Shown here one piece after another: positions 46,574 through 57,003 of a stretch of 64,000 nt of DNA. The notes beneath the pieces are model-generated. The model did not search any database. It was not told where the DNA came from and saw nothing but the letters and a program-made list of their open reading frames with translations. Position 1 is the first letter of the stretch; each line of letters opens with the position of its first letter. This DNA comes from Lepas anatifera (Eukaryota > Arthropoda > Thecostraca > Lepadidae): NCBI GenBank assembly GCA_034440635.1, contig JAOTON010000941.1, forward strand, positions 1,035,683 to 1,099,682, read 5' to 3'. Made by a program: the position numbers and the translations under genes.

Positions 46574-48534
46574 TGCATATGTTTAAAACAAGATTCAGTG
46601 ATATCTTGTTTGCTTTCATTGTGGGCTTGTGATATTTTATTTGTACCCTTTATTTGGTCCCATTTGTTCCTGCTGTGAAAATATCTTCTAATTTAAGAAG
46701 AGCCTAGCCATGTATGTGCGTAAGTGGTGTTTATCGCGGTATATTAAGGCAAATCCTCTGAGGACCTCAGTAAAACATGCCATTAAAAGTATTTTTTAGC
46801 CTAAAGGTAAGAAAACTAGTAATGCAAAGGGTCTTTATAGTACAAAACCAAGTGGTCAGATTTTGTTGGTGGTCGTACGTGCGAAAGTCGGCGAAAATAA
46901 TAAGTGACACCTCTGTGCTCAGACTATTGCGGTGAACATTTTATCAAACCGTGTAGCACTTATTGTGGACAGATGCAAAATCTGTTATGCTTTTGATGTA
47001 CTCTCAGTATTTGGTTCGCTCCCAGCCTTCTTAGAGTGCACTTCAAGGACTGGAAGCTAGGAGCTGCATACCCACTGGTGGGTTCAGGGAAAATTTACTT
47101 TCCTCCCAAACTCTGCGATTTTCACCGACCTTTAAAAAATGTGTATTCACGATTTTGGACCTTGTCCTCCCCTCCCCCCACAAAAAACATTGGCCTGGAT
47201 CCGTCACTGACGTACTGAGTTATATCCTCTAGTCCACGTTGCACTCGGAAGACTGCTCGTTGGGGACTCGCAGACCTGATTGTTGCACGCGTTTCTCACC
47301 TGCCGAGGGTTATCACTCGCTTGTAATTTCCTGGTAGGTTATATTTTCTCATGTTTTTGTGAGATTGAATATAAGCCTCATTGATCAACTGATATCTGTT
47401 GGTTTTTAAAAGTAGATGAATTTTGCATTGCGTAGCCGAGGAGCATGATTATAAATTGGTAAGATGTTTCATGGCTTTGCCTCTCGAATTCTTGACGCAA
47501 AATGGAGCCTGTGATCACACTGTGATCACATATTCGGGCACAGCCCCTCGTCAGAATCCTCATAATACAATAAGCGAAAACTTTTGGTCATAGTGTGACC
47601 AAGGCTTGAAATTTAGATCTGATTTGGAAATCGAATGCTGGAATAATGCAGTTCAGTACTGGAATATTCAAATATTGGAACTCGATTCGAGGTTATCCTA
47701 GCACTCTGACTAAAAATGTATGTGTTCACCTATTATATTATGATAATTTTGGTGAAGGGATGTACCTGAATATTTATCAGTGTATTAGCCCCATTTTGGA
47801 ACTATGATTCGAGAAGGCTGGTCATGAAATATTTTATCAACGTAGATAATCTAATAAACAATCTAATAAAAATAACGGTTAATATACTATTTTATATAAT
47901 GATATGATGTTATATGAAGTGCTTTTGGAATTGTTTGTTCTATTATGAGAAAGGACCGTTTCCGAACTCCGAAGTATTAAAAATAAACGCTTATCATTTT
48001 CATAAACAAATGTCACTCATGAGGCTAGCAGCTTGCTTGTCTTAAAGCTGCGATGCGTCTTCTTAGGTTTAGACTCTGTGACTACCAATGTTAAGATTAA
48101 TTTACATAGAATCCTTTTTATTTAATACGATCTGTTCCAGGCTATAATTTTGAGGTATATTTTCTTGATGTGCCCTGATCAGAAACTAACTCAACTTGAA
48201 GTAAAAAACAATGTATTCTTAAATCTTGTATATCTATATACGAAAAAATTAGAGCTACCACCACGGACAGAGGAGTGAGGTGGCCAGTCCATCTCCAACC
48301 TGCAACACACAACAAACGTTCCCCCTGAAACAAGAAGTGATCAGGTTTGGGTTCGTGGTGCGTTCCACACTTTTGTTAGTTCATCCAAGGATCGTGGTGG
48401 CTGCTCTCTGGTTCCCCAGTTCTGACGCATATCAAGAGTTATTCTTCCGTATCACATTCAGCTATTCTCCGGTTCTCTAGACTACGTGTTTTTATATTCT
48501 CCGGAGACCAAAGAATTACAATTATATCAAAGAT

Positions 48535-48939
48535 TTAGATGTCGACGGACACATTTAATCTGATTGATTGATTGAGTGTTCCGGCCATATGGGAGGGGGC
48601 GCCCTGCAGGCGCCCCAACCGCCGCAGGAACATCGCCAGCCGTCGTGGGTCCGCCAGCGCTTCACGGATGGGCGGGTCGTCCCGTCCAAATATGTCCCAG
48701 CGCAGGTCAGCGCACGCAGGGCACCGGGTCAGAAGGTGGTGGAGGATCTCGTCCTCTCCATCGTCGCATTCCTGTAACGTGGCCTCCGGGTTCAGGCCGA
48801 TCCTCTTTCGGTAGCTGCACAGGAGAAGGGAGTGGCCAATGCGCAGGCGCTCCACCTCCACACTCTCCTGCCGTGAAAGGCCCAGGCGGTCTTTCAGGGT
48901 GGTCCGCCCTGGGAGACCGCCACATTTAATCTCGAACAC
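48535..48939 (-). pseudogene. Non-LTR retrotransposon C-terminal fragment, left arm
   Basis: The minus-strand reading of 134 codons contains GLPGRTTLKDRLGLSR, VERLRIGHSLLLCSYRKRIG, then CDDGEDEILHHLLTRCPACA and LAMFLRRLGRL. RLRIGH followed by a C-x-x-H/H-C-x-x-C cluster is the usual tail of many LINE ORF2 proteins downstream of the reverse transcriptase. There is no RT domain attached, so this is a captured 3' fragment. Confidence 0.75.
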
Positions 48940-48986
48940 GTTTTATCTCGTACGGATTAACGTTTTATCTCGTTGTTTTACCAGAT

Positions 48987-49565
48987 TTACACGCGCATTG
49001 ACGGGGCTCTGAGCCACCTTCGCTTTGACTGGGGGCGCGGGTACCCCCCCTAAAATCTCCAGAACTACGGTAGGTAGTGAAAAATGGTAAACGGCTTTGG
49101 GTAGCCCATACGCTTCTCCATCGAAATATTTTAACCATTTTGTCAGGTCACTTCAATCGGATGAGTTCACTTTGTTCCGACTTATGTTGTCTTAAACTTT
49201 GAGGTCAGGTCACTTGGCCTGTACTGGTGACCTGACCTGAGATGACCTAACCTTAAAATTTTGACAAAAGTTGTAAAAATGATGAGAGAAGGTATGCCAA
49301 GTTTTTTAACCCGAGTTTATTTTTATCCCGAGTGTGTTAAGTACCTACCTAATAAAGGTGTGATGGCTTAAATTCCGTGGCGGCGCCCCTGCCTAGTTTT
49401 CTTTGCCTAGTGTTAGGAGTGTATGTTTTACCATGTACTGCGTTTTTACTGTTAATATACGCGTATGGATACAAGTGCGGCGGCGCTACGCGCCGCCGTT
49501 TTTATGTTCTATCCGAAAAACCAGACGGGGGGCGGGTACCCGCCTCCCGTCAATGCGCTTGTTAA
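48987..49565. mobile_element. Family-D element, left arm
   Basis: The ends are TTACACGCGCATTGACGGGG and CCCGTCAATGCGCTTGTTAA. AGGTCA half-sites lie between. Its right TTAA (49562-49565) is shared with the adjoining family-B element, so one inserted at the border of the other. Confidence 0.7.
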
Positions 49566-50586
49566 CCCGCGCCCCACCGGGGGACCGGCGCCACCTTCGC
49601 CCCACCGGGGCCATCGATGACCCCTCTAACTCCGAAAATATGGGCGTTATGCGCAAATCTGCAAAGTGCACTAGAAGGCTCGCGTGAATTCAGTAAGAAA
49701 TTACTTCATATGTTTTAGTGTTCAGGTCAATGGTTTGACCTCCAGAGGTCAAATTAGGTCAAGATCGGCTATTTTCACTCAAATATGCAATGCTTAAGCA
49801 AACTGGGCATAACTCTTATGCCCTTAGAGCTATTGAGGTGTGGGAAAGTACATTTGATAGGAAATTGCCAGTACTTGTTCTGCTATGGAAACGTAAAGAC
49901 CTCCCGCCAGTAGTTTGACCTCCAGAGGTCACCTCGTGACCTAGTATGGCCTGAGGTCACGAAAGGTCAGAAAGTGACCTTGCCATATATCAAATGAAAG
50001 CCAATGACGAGACAAACACGATGGTGTTTGTTTCAGCGCTCTAGCTTATACAGGTCAAAGTTATTGTCAAAATACTGTTTTTGACCCCTGGTGACCTTGG
50101 ATGACCTTGGGGATGTCAAAGGGCAAATATGGCCCCTGGAATCCGTGAAAGGGTGTCCAAAAACGCTTTTCTGATCAAGCTGAGCATTTTCAATCGTTTT
50201 TGTGACTTTTAGATCATAAGACAGTTTTTCCCATGCTTTTTCAATGGGAGAGGTCACCTCGTGACCTGACCTCAGGGCACGAAATCGAAAAATCCCGGAT
50301 ATACACCTTGTAGACCCTGGAGGGGTCATAAAGTGTAAGAAGTTTCAAATCGATCGACTCCGAAATGTAGCTCTTACAGAGCTCTAAAGCTAAAGTGAGG
50401 TGACCTTGGTTGAACTCGTCTGGTGACCTGACCTTGGGTGACCCGGGGTAAAAATTTCAGGGATGGTGGGGAAAATGATGCAGTGAGAGGTAGAGCCCTC
50501 AACCACGGTGCTGCGCCTCATCGTCTTTCTGCTATCCCGAAAAAACCTTAGGGGGCATCGATGGCCCCCGGTGGGGCGAGGGTTAA
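49562..50586. mobile_element. Family-B element, left arm, AGGTCA-rich
   Basis: TTAA stands at both ends, with TTAACCCGCGCCCCACCGGG on the left and CCCCGGTGGGGCGAGGGTTAA in shorter form on the right. I count about 19 AGGTCA or TGACCT hexamers in 1,025 bp. A composite at 49916-49942 joins an everted repeat with 4-bp spacing to an inverted repeat with 5-bp spacing. It has no coding capacity. Confidence 0.9.
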
Positions 50587-50965
50587 ACGATTAATTAATC
50601 TCGAGACACATTAATCTCGAGATTAACACATATAATCTCAAAGAGCCACCCCTGCTTTTTTATTGGGCCGGTTTCTGGTTCTTGGTTTGCACGAAAACCG
50701 GTCAGCCTTCAAGAATGGCCTTCAGCAAAGGACACAAAAGACATTTTCGAACGGCGAACAGCGTGTCCCGCTGGTCAGAAAACAGGGGAACTGGTCTCCA
50801 ATAGAGGGAAATCCGACGGATTGAGAACCATTGCAGGGAGCTGGAGACAAGCCGGTCCCAGTTTGGTACGCCGGTCAGATTAGAAAAATATTTGGGGCTA
50901 ATATTCCTTTTCCTCAACTACCCGGACGGAGGGATAACCAGAAGAAATTGTCCTTAGAATATTTA

Positions 50966-51212
50966 CTTCATCCCATAGGAGGATCCAGGAGGGCAAAGGG
51001 GGCACGTGTCCCCCCTCTCTGATAGACTCTCGGTGAACCCTAAAATGTCGCGTCCCATCCCCTCCCCAGGATGCGAAAATCGGCGCACACTGATAGGATT
51101 TAGCGTCCATCTGATAGGTTTTGCCGGTCAAAGGTGGCGCCCCCTGGTCCGGATGGTGCCCTCCCCGGAAGTTCCCCCGATCGGCAATCATGGATCCGAC
51201 TATGCTTCATCC
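50966..51212. mobile_element. hAT-type MITE with perfect 8-bp target duplication, left arm
   Basis: The element (50974-51204) begins CATAGGAGGATCCAGGAGGG and ends CATGGATCCGACTATG. CTTCATCC flanks it on both sides (50966-50973 and 51205-51212). Confidence 0.92.
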
Positions 51213-51274
51213 ATTAGTACGCATGAACAAACAAGAAGAAAATCAGAAAAATTGTTTTTACAGTAAAAACTTCT

Positions 51275-51342
51275 ACGACCTAGATTCGAACCCGTATTAC
51301 CCGTGTGAGAGTCGGGAATGGAGGCCACTATACCATCCCCGC
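51275..51342 (-). tRNA. tRNA-Glu-like pseudogene or SINE head, left arm
   Basis: On the minus strand a TGGTATAGTGG A-box and GGTTCGAATC B-box stand at tRNA spacing. Between them is a CCCG-ACTCTCACA-CGGG hairpin presenting anticodon CTC (Glu). The acceptor and T stems pair poorly and one base is missing from the D arm relative to the right-arm copy, so it is a decayed tRNA or the head of a tRNA-derived SINE. Confidence 0.55.
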
Positions 51343-51705
51343 TGTACGACATCTGCCCGATTTTAAAACTTTCCTGATTAGTTTTCTCAAGCCGAATGTT
51401 TTGGACAAATTAATCTAATATTTGTATTTTTTAAGGGGTTAATATAAATAAAGTGAATACGAATACAGCATAAAAACATTTTCTACCCCAAAAAAATCAT
51501 TTATAGAACTTAAAACTTTGATTGATAGAATAGAGGTGAAGAGCAGGTTACAGGCTATTATTGATATTGTTAGCAAATTTGAATAATTGTTGAGTGGCCT
51601 CCAAAAATTTAGCTGAAGATAAAGAAATGATTGATAGTACCAGAATCAGGATTTTTCAAATATTAAGAAACCACAATAAAAATTTTTGCGACAATATCCC
51701 TTTAA

Positions 51706-51789
51706 GATACCGCCCCCCCCCGAGTCTGGTGCTAACTTCCGCTTACGTACGACGGCGCGACTGTGGCGCAAGACGAACACAATAGTAAG
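51706..51789. other. 84-bp centre of the giant palindrome
   Basis: Unique, CG-rich sequence (GATACCGCCCCCCCCCGAG ... CGAACACAATAGTAAG) lies between two inner TTAA sites. It has no inverted-repeat match in the arms. Confidence 0.9.
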
Positions 51790-52150
51790 TTAAAGGGATA
51801 TTGTCGCAAAAATTTTTATTGTGGTTTCTTAATATTTGAAAAATCCTGATTCTGGTACTATCAATCATTTCTTTATCTTCAGCTAAATTTTTGGAGGCCA
51901 CTCAACAATTATTCAAATTTGCTAACAATATCAATAATAGCCTGTAACCTGCTCTTCACCTCTATTCTATCAATCAAAGTTTTAAGTTCTATAAATGATT
52001 TTTTGGGGGTAGAAAATGTTTTTATGCTGTATTCGTATTCACTTTATTTATATTAACCCTTAAAAATACAAATATTAGATTAATTTGTCCAAAACATTCG
52101 GCTTGAGAAAACTAATCAGGAAAGTTTTAAAATCGGGCAGATGTCGTACA

Positions 52151-52219
52151 GCGGGGATGGTATAGTGGCTCTCCATTCCCGACTCTCACACGGGTAATAC
52201 GGGTTCGAATCTAGGTCGT
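52151..52219 (+). tRNA. tRNA-Glu-like pseudogene or SINE head, right arm
   Basis: This is the mirror copy of the left-arm tRNA-like segment: TGGTATAGTGG A-box, anticodon loop with CTC, GGGTTCGAATC B-box. Acceptor stem pairing is weak. Confidence 0.55.
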
Positions 52220-52281
52220 GGAAGTTTTTACTGTAAAAACAATTTTTCTGATTTTCTTCTTGTTTGTTCATGCGTACTAAT

Positions 52282-52526
52282 GGATGAAGCATAGTCGGAT
52301 CCATGATTGCCGATCGTGGGGAACTTCCGGGGAGGGCACCATCCGGACCAGGGGGCGCCACCTTGACCGGCAAAACCTATCAGATGGACGCTAAATCCTA
52401 TCAGTGTGCGCCGATTTTCGCATCCTGGGGAGGGGATGGGACGCGACATTTTAGGGTTCACCGAGAGTCTATCAGAGAGGGGGACACGTGCCCCTTTGCC
52501 CTCCTGGATCCTCCTATGGGATGAAG
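52282..52526. mobile_element. hAT-type MITE with perfect 8-bp target duplication, right arm
   Basis: The element (52290-52518) is flanked by GGATGAAG on both sides (52282-52289 and 52519-52526), the complement of the left-arm duplication. The insertion therefore predates the arm duplication. Confidence 0.92.
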
Positions 52527-52906
52527 TAAATATTCTAAGGACAATTTCTTCTGGTTATCCCCTCCGTCCGGGTAGTTGAGGGAAAGGGAATATTAGCCCC
52601 AAATATTTTTCTAATCTGACCGGCGTACCAAACTGGGACCGGCTTGTCTCCAGCTCCCTGCAATGGTTCTCAATCCGTCGGATTTCCCTCTATTGGAGAC
52701 CAGTTCCCCTGTTTTCTGACCAGCGGGACACGCTGTTCGCCGTTCGAAAATGTCTTTTGTGTCCTTTGCTGAAGGCCATTCTTGAAGGCTGACCGGTTTT
52801 CGTGCAAACCAAGAACCAGAAACCGGCCCAATAAAAAGCAGGGGTGGCTCTTTGAGATTATATGTGTTAATCTCGAGATTAATGTGTCTCGAGATTAATT
52901 AATCGT

Positions 52907-53934
52907 TTAACCCTCGCCCCACCGGGGGCCATCGATGGCCCCCTCTAAGGTTTTTCCGGGATAGCAGAAAGACGATGAGGCGCAGCACCGTGGTTGAGGG
53001 CTCCTACCTCTCACTGCATCATTTTCCCACCATCCCTGAATTTTTTACCCCGGGTCACCCAAGGTCAGGTCACCAGACGAGTTCAACCAAGGTCACCTCA
53101 CTTTAGCTTTAGAGCTCTGTAAGAGCTACATTTCGGAGTCGATCGATTTGAAACTTCTTACACTTTATGACCCTCCAGGGTCTACAAGGTGTATATCCGG
53201 GATTTTTCGATTTCGTGCCTCTGAGGTCAGGTCACGAGGTGACCTCTCCCATTGAAAAAGCATGGGAAAAACTGTCTTATGATCTAAAAGTCACAAAAAC
53301 GATTGAAAATGCTCAGCTTGATCAGAAAAGCGTTTTTGGACACCCTTTCACGGATTCCAGGGGCCATATTTGCCCTTTGACATCCCCAAGGTCATCCAAG
53401 GTCACCAGGGGTCAAAACAGTATTTTGACAATAACTTTGACCTGTATAAGCTAGAGCGCTGAAACAAACACCATCGTGTTTGTCTCGTCATTGGCTTTCA
53501 TTTGATATATGGCAAGGTCACTTTCTGACCTTTCGTGACCTCAGGCCATACTAGGTCACGAGGTGACCTCTGGAGGTCAAACTACTGGCGGGAGGTCTTT
53601 ACGTTTCCATAGCAGAACAAGTACTGGCAATTTCCTATCAAATGTACTTTCCCACACCTCAATAGCTCTAAGGGCATAAGAGTTATGCCCAGTTTGCTTA
53701 AGCATTGCATATTTGAGTGAAAATAGCCGATCTTGACCTAATTTGACCTCTGGAGGTCAAACCATTGACCTGAACACTAAAACATATGAAGTAATTTCTT
53801 ACTGAATTCACGCGAGCCTTCTAGTGCACTTTGCAGATTTGCGCTAACGCCCATATTTTCGGAGTTAGAGGGGGGCTATCGATGGCCCCGGTGGGGCGAA
53901 GGTGGCGCCGGTCCCCCGGTGGGGCGCGGGTTAA
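52907..53934. mobile_element. Family-B element, right arm
   Basis: Mirror copy of 49562-50586, opening TTAACCCTCGCCCCACCGGG and closing GTGGGGCGCGGGTTAA, with TTAA at both ends. Confidence 0.9.
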
Positions 53935-54506
53935 CAAGCGCATTGACGGGAGGCGGTACCCGCCCCCCGTCTGGTTTTTCGGATAGAACATAAAAACGGC
54001 GGCGCGTAGCGCCGCCGCACTTGTATCCGTACGCGTATATTAACAGTAAAAACGCAGTACATGGTAAAACATACACTCCTAACACTAGGCAAAGAAAACT
54101 AGGCAGGGGCGCCGCCACGGAATTTAAGCCATCACACCTTTATTAGGTAGGTACTTAACACACTCGGGATAAAAATAAACTCGGGTTAAAAAACTTGGCA
54201 TACCTTCTCTCATCATTTTTACAACTTTTGTCAAAATTTTAAGGTTAGGTCATCTCAGGTCAGGTCACCAGTACAGGCCAAGTGACCTGACCTCAAAGTT
54301 TAAGACAACATAAGTCGGAACAAAGTGAACTCATCCGATTGAAGTGACCTGACAAAATGGTTAAAATATTTCGATGGAGAAGCGTATGGGCTACCCAAAG
54401 CCGTTTACCATTTTTCACTACCTACCGTAGTTCTGGAAATTTTAGGGGGTACCCGCGCCCCCAGTCAAAGCGAAGGTGGCTCAGAGCCCCGTCAATGCGC
54501 GTGTAA
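53931..54506. mobile_element. Family-D element, right arm
   Basis: Mirror copy of 48987-49565. The TTAA at 53931-53934 is shared with the family-B element. Confidence 0.7.
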
Positions 54507-54553
54507 ATCTGGTAAAACAACGAGATAAAACGTTAATCCGTACGAGATAAAAC

Positions 54554-54968
54554 GTGTTCGAGATTAAATGTGGCGGTCTCCCAGGGCGGACCACCCTGAA
54601 AGACCGCCTGGGCCTTTCACGGCAGGAGAGTGTGGAGGTGGAGCGCCTGCGCATTGGCCACTCCCCTTCTCCTGTGCAGCTACCGAAAGAGGATCGGCCT
54701 GAACCCGGAGGCCACGTTACAGGAATGCGACGATGGAGAGGACGAGATCCTCCACCACCTTCTGACCCGGTGCCCTGCGTGCGCTGACCTGCGCTGGGAC
54801 ATATTTGGACGGGACGACCCGCCCATCCGTGAAGCGCTGGCGGACCCACGACGGCTGGCGATGTTCCTGCGGCGGTTGGGGCGCCTGCAGGGGCGCCCCC
54901 TCCCATATGGCCGGAACACTCAATCAATCAATCAGATTAAATGTGTCCGTCGACATCTAAATCTTTGA
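54554..54968 (+). pseudogene. Non-LTR retrotransposon C-terminal fragment, right arm
   Basis: Mirror copy of 48535-48939 on the plus strand. An extra base in the GCCACTCCCC stretch near 54665 shifts the frame, so the 134-codon reading of the left arm is split into two overlapping frames here. Confidence 0.75.
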
Positions 54969-56928
54969 TATAATTGTAATTCTTTGGTCTCCGGAGAATA
55001 TAAAAACACGTAGTCTAGAGAACCGGAGAATAGCTGAATGTGATACGGAAGAATAACTCTTGATATGCGTCAGAACTGGGGAACCAGAGAGCAGCCACCA
55101 CGATCCTTGGATGAACTAACAAAAGTGTGGAACGCACCACGAACCCAAACCTGATCACTTTTTGTTTCAGGGGGAACGTTTGTTGTGTGTTGCAGGTTGA
55201 GATGGACTGGCCACCTCACTCCTCTGTCCGTGGTGGTAGCTCTAATTTTTTTCGTATATAGATATACAAGATTTAAGAATACATTGTTTTTTACTTCAAG
55301 TTGAGTTAGTTTCTGATCAGGGCACATCAAGAAAATATACCTCAAAATTATAGCCTGGAACAGATCGTATTAAATAAAAAGGATTCTATGTATAATTAAT
55401 CTTAACATTGGTAGTCACAGAGTCTAAAACCTAAGAAGACGCATCGCAGCTTTAAGACAAGCAAGCTGCTAGCCTCATGAGTGACATTTGTTTATGAAAA
55501 TGATAAGCGTTTATTTTTAATACTTCGGAGTTCGGAAACGGTCCTTTCTCATAATAGAACAAACAATTCCAAAAGCACTTCATATAACATCATATCATTA
55601 TATAAAATAGTATATTAACCGTTATTTTTATTAGATTGTTTATTAGATTATCTACGTTGATAAAATATTTCATGACCAGCCTTCTCGAATCATAGTTCCA
55701 AAATGGGGCTAATACACTGATAAATATTCAGGTACATCCCTTCACCAAAATTATCATAATATAATAGGTGAACACATACATTTTTAGTCAGAGTGCTAGG
55801 ATAACCTCGAATCGAGTTCCAATATTTGAATATTCCAGTACTGAACTGCATTATTCCAGCATTCGATTTCCAAATCAGATCTAAATTTCAAGCCTTGGTC
55901 ACACTATGACCAAAAGTTTTCGCTTATTGTATTATGAGGATTCTGACGAGGGGCTGTGCTCGAATATGTGATCACAGTGTGATCACAGGCTCCATTTTGC
56001 GTCAAGAATTCGAGAGGCAAAGCCATGAAACATCTTACCAATTTATAATCATGCTCCTCGGCTACGCAATGCAAAATTCATCTACTTTAAAACCAACAGA
56101 TATCAGTTGATCAATGAGGTTTATATTCAATCTCACAAAAACATGAGAAAATATAACCTACCAGGAAATTACAAGCGAGTGATAACCCTCGGCAGGTGAG
56201 AAACGCGTGCAACAATCAGGTCTGAGGAGTCCCCAACGAGCAGTCTTCCTGAGTGCAACGTGGGACTAGAGGATATAACTCAGTACGTCAGTGACGGATC
56301 CAGGCCAATGTTTTTTGTGGGGGGAGGGGAGGACAAGGTCCAAAATCGTGAATACACATTTTTTAAAGGTCGGTGAAAATCGCAGAGTTTGGGAGGAAAG
56401 TAAATTTTCCCTGAACCCACCAGTGGGTATGCAGCTCCTAGCTTCCAGTCCTTGAAGTGCACTCTAAGAAGGCTGGGAGCGAACCAAATACTGAGAGTAC
56501 ATCAAAAGCATAACAGATTTTGCATCTGTCCACAATAAGTGCTACACGGTTTGATAAAATGTTCACCGCAATAGTCTGAGCACAGAGGTGTCACTTATTA
56601 TTTTCGCCGACTTTCGCACGTACGACCACCAACAAAATCTGACCACTTGGTTTTGTACTATAAAGACCCTTTGCATTACTAGTTTTCTTACCTTTAGGCT
56701 AAAAATACTTTTAATGGCATGTTTTACTGAGGTCCTCAGAGGATTTGGCCTTAATATACCGCGATAAACACCACTTACGCACATACATGGCTAGGCTCTT
56801 CTTAAATTAGAAGATATTTTCACAGCAGGGAACAAATGGGACCAAATAAAGGGTACAAATAAAATATCACAAGCCCATAATGAAAGCAAACAAGATATCA
56901 CTGAATCTTGTTTTAAACATATGTAATA

Positions 56929-56930
<2 letters not shown>

Positions 56931-56999
<69 letters not shown>
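56931..56999. repeat. (AT)n microsatellite, right arm
   Basis: A pure TA run of about 69 bp at the mirror position of 46494-46569. Confidence 0.98.

Positions 57000-57003
<4 letters not shown>

Larger units (their letters stand above)
43732..51705. mobile_element. Left arm of the giant inverted repeat: TTAA-bounded composite element, 7,974 bp
   Basis: The outer end is TTAAAGGGACATTGTCGC and the inner end, read inward, is TTAAAGGGATATTGTCGC. Both continue AAAAATTTTTATTG, giving about 32 bp of terminal inverted repeat with TTAA at both ends. The arm matches 51790-59793 in inverse orientation over its whole length. It contains a LINE C-terminal fragment, an AT microsatellite, family-D and family-B elements, a hAT MITE and a tRNA-like segment, but no visible transposase. 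The stretches 43765-46490 and 46570-48530 hold no supported gene. Confidence 0.85.

Noticed and set aside
46251..46678. Ile-Tyr repeat open frames on both strands
   Set aside because: Products of the (AT)n microsatellite; the same appears at 56791-57092.
48568..48929. Plus-strand frames antisense to the LINE C-terminal fragment
   Set aside because: They are GC-rich shadows of the minus-strand LINE reading, which contains the recognisable Cys/His tail.
51275..51342. Functional tRNA-Glu
   Set aside because: Acceptor and T stems do not pair well; kept as a pseudogene or SINE head.
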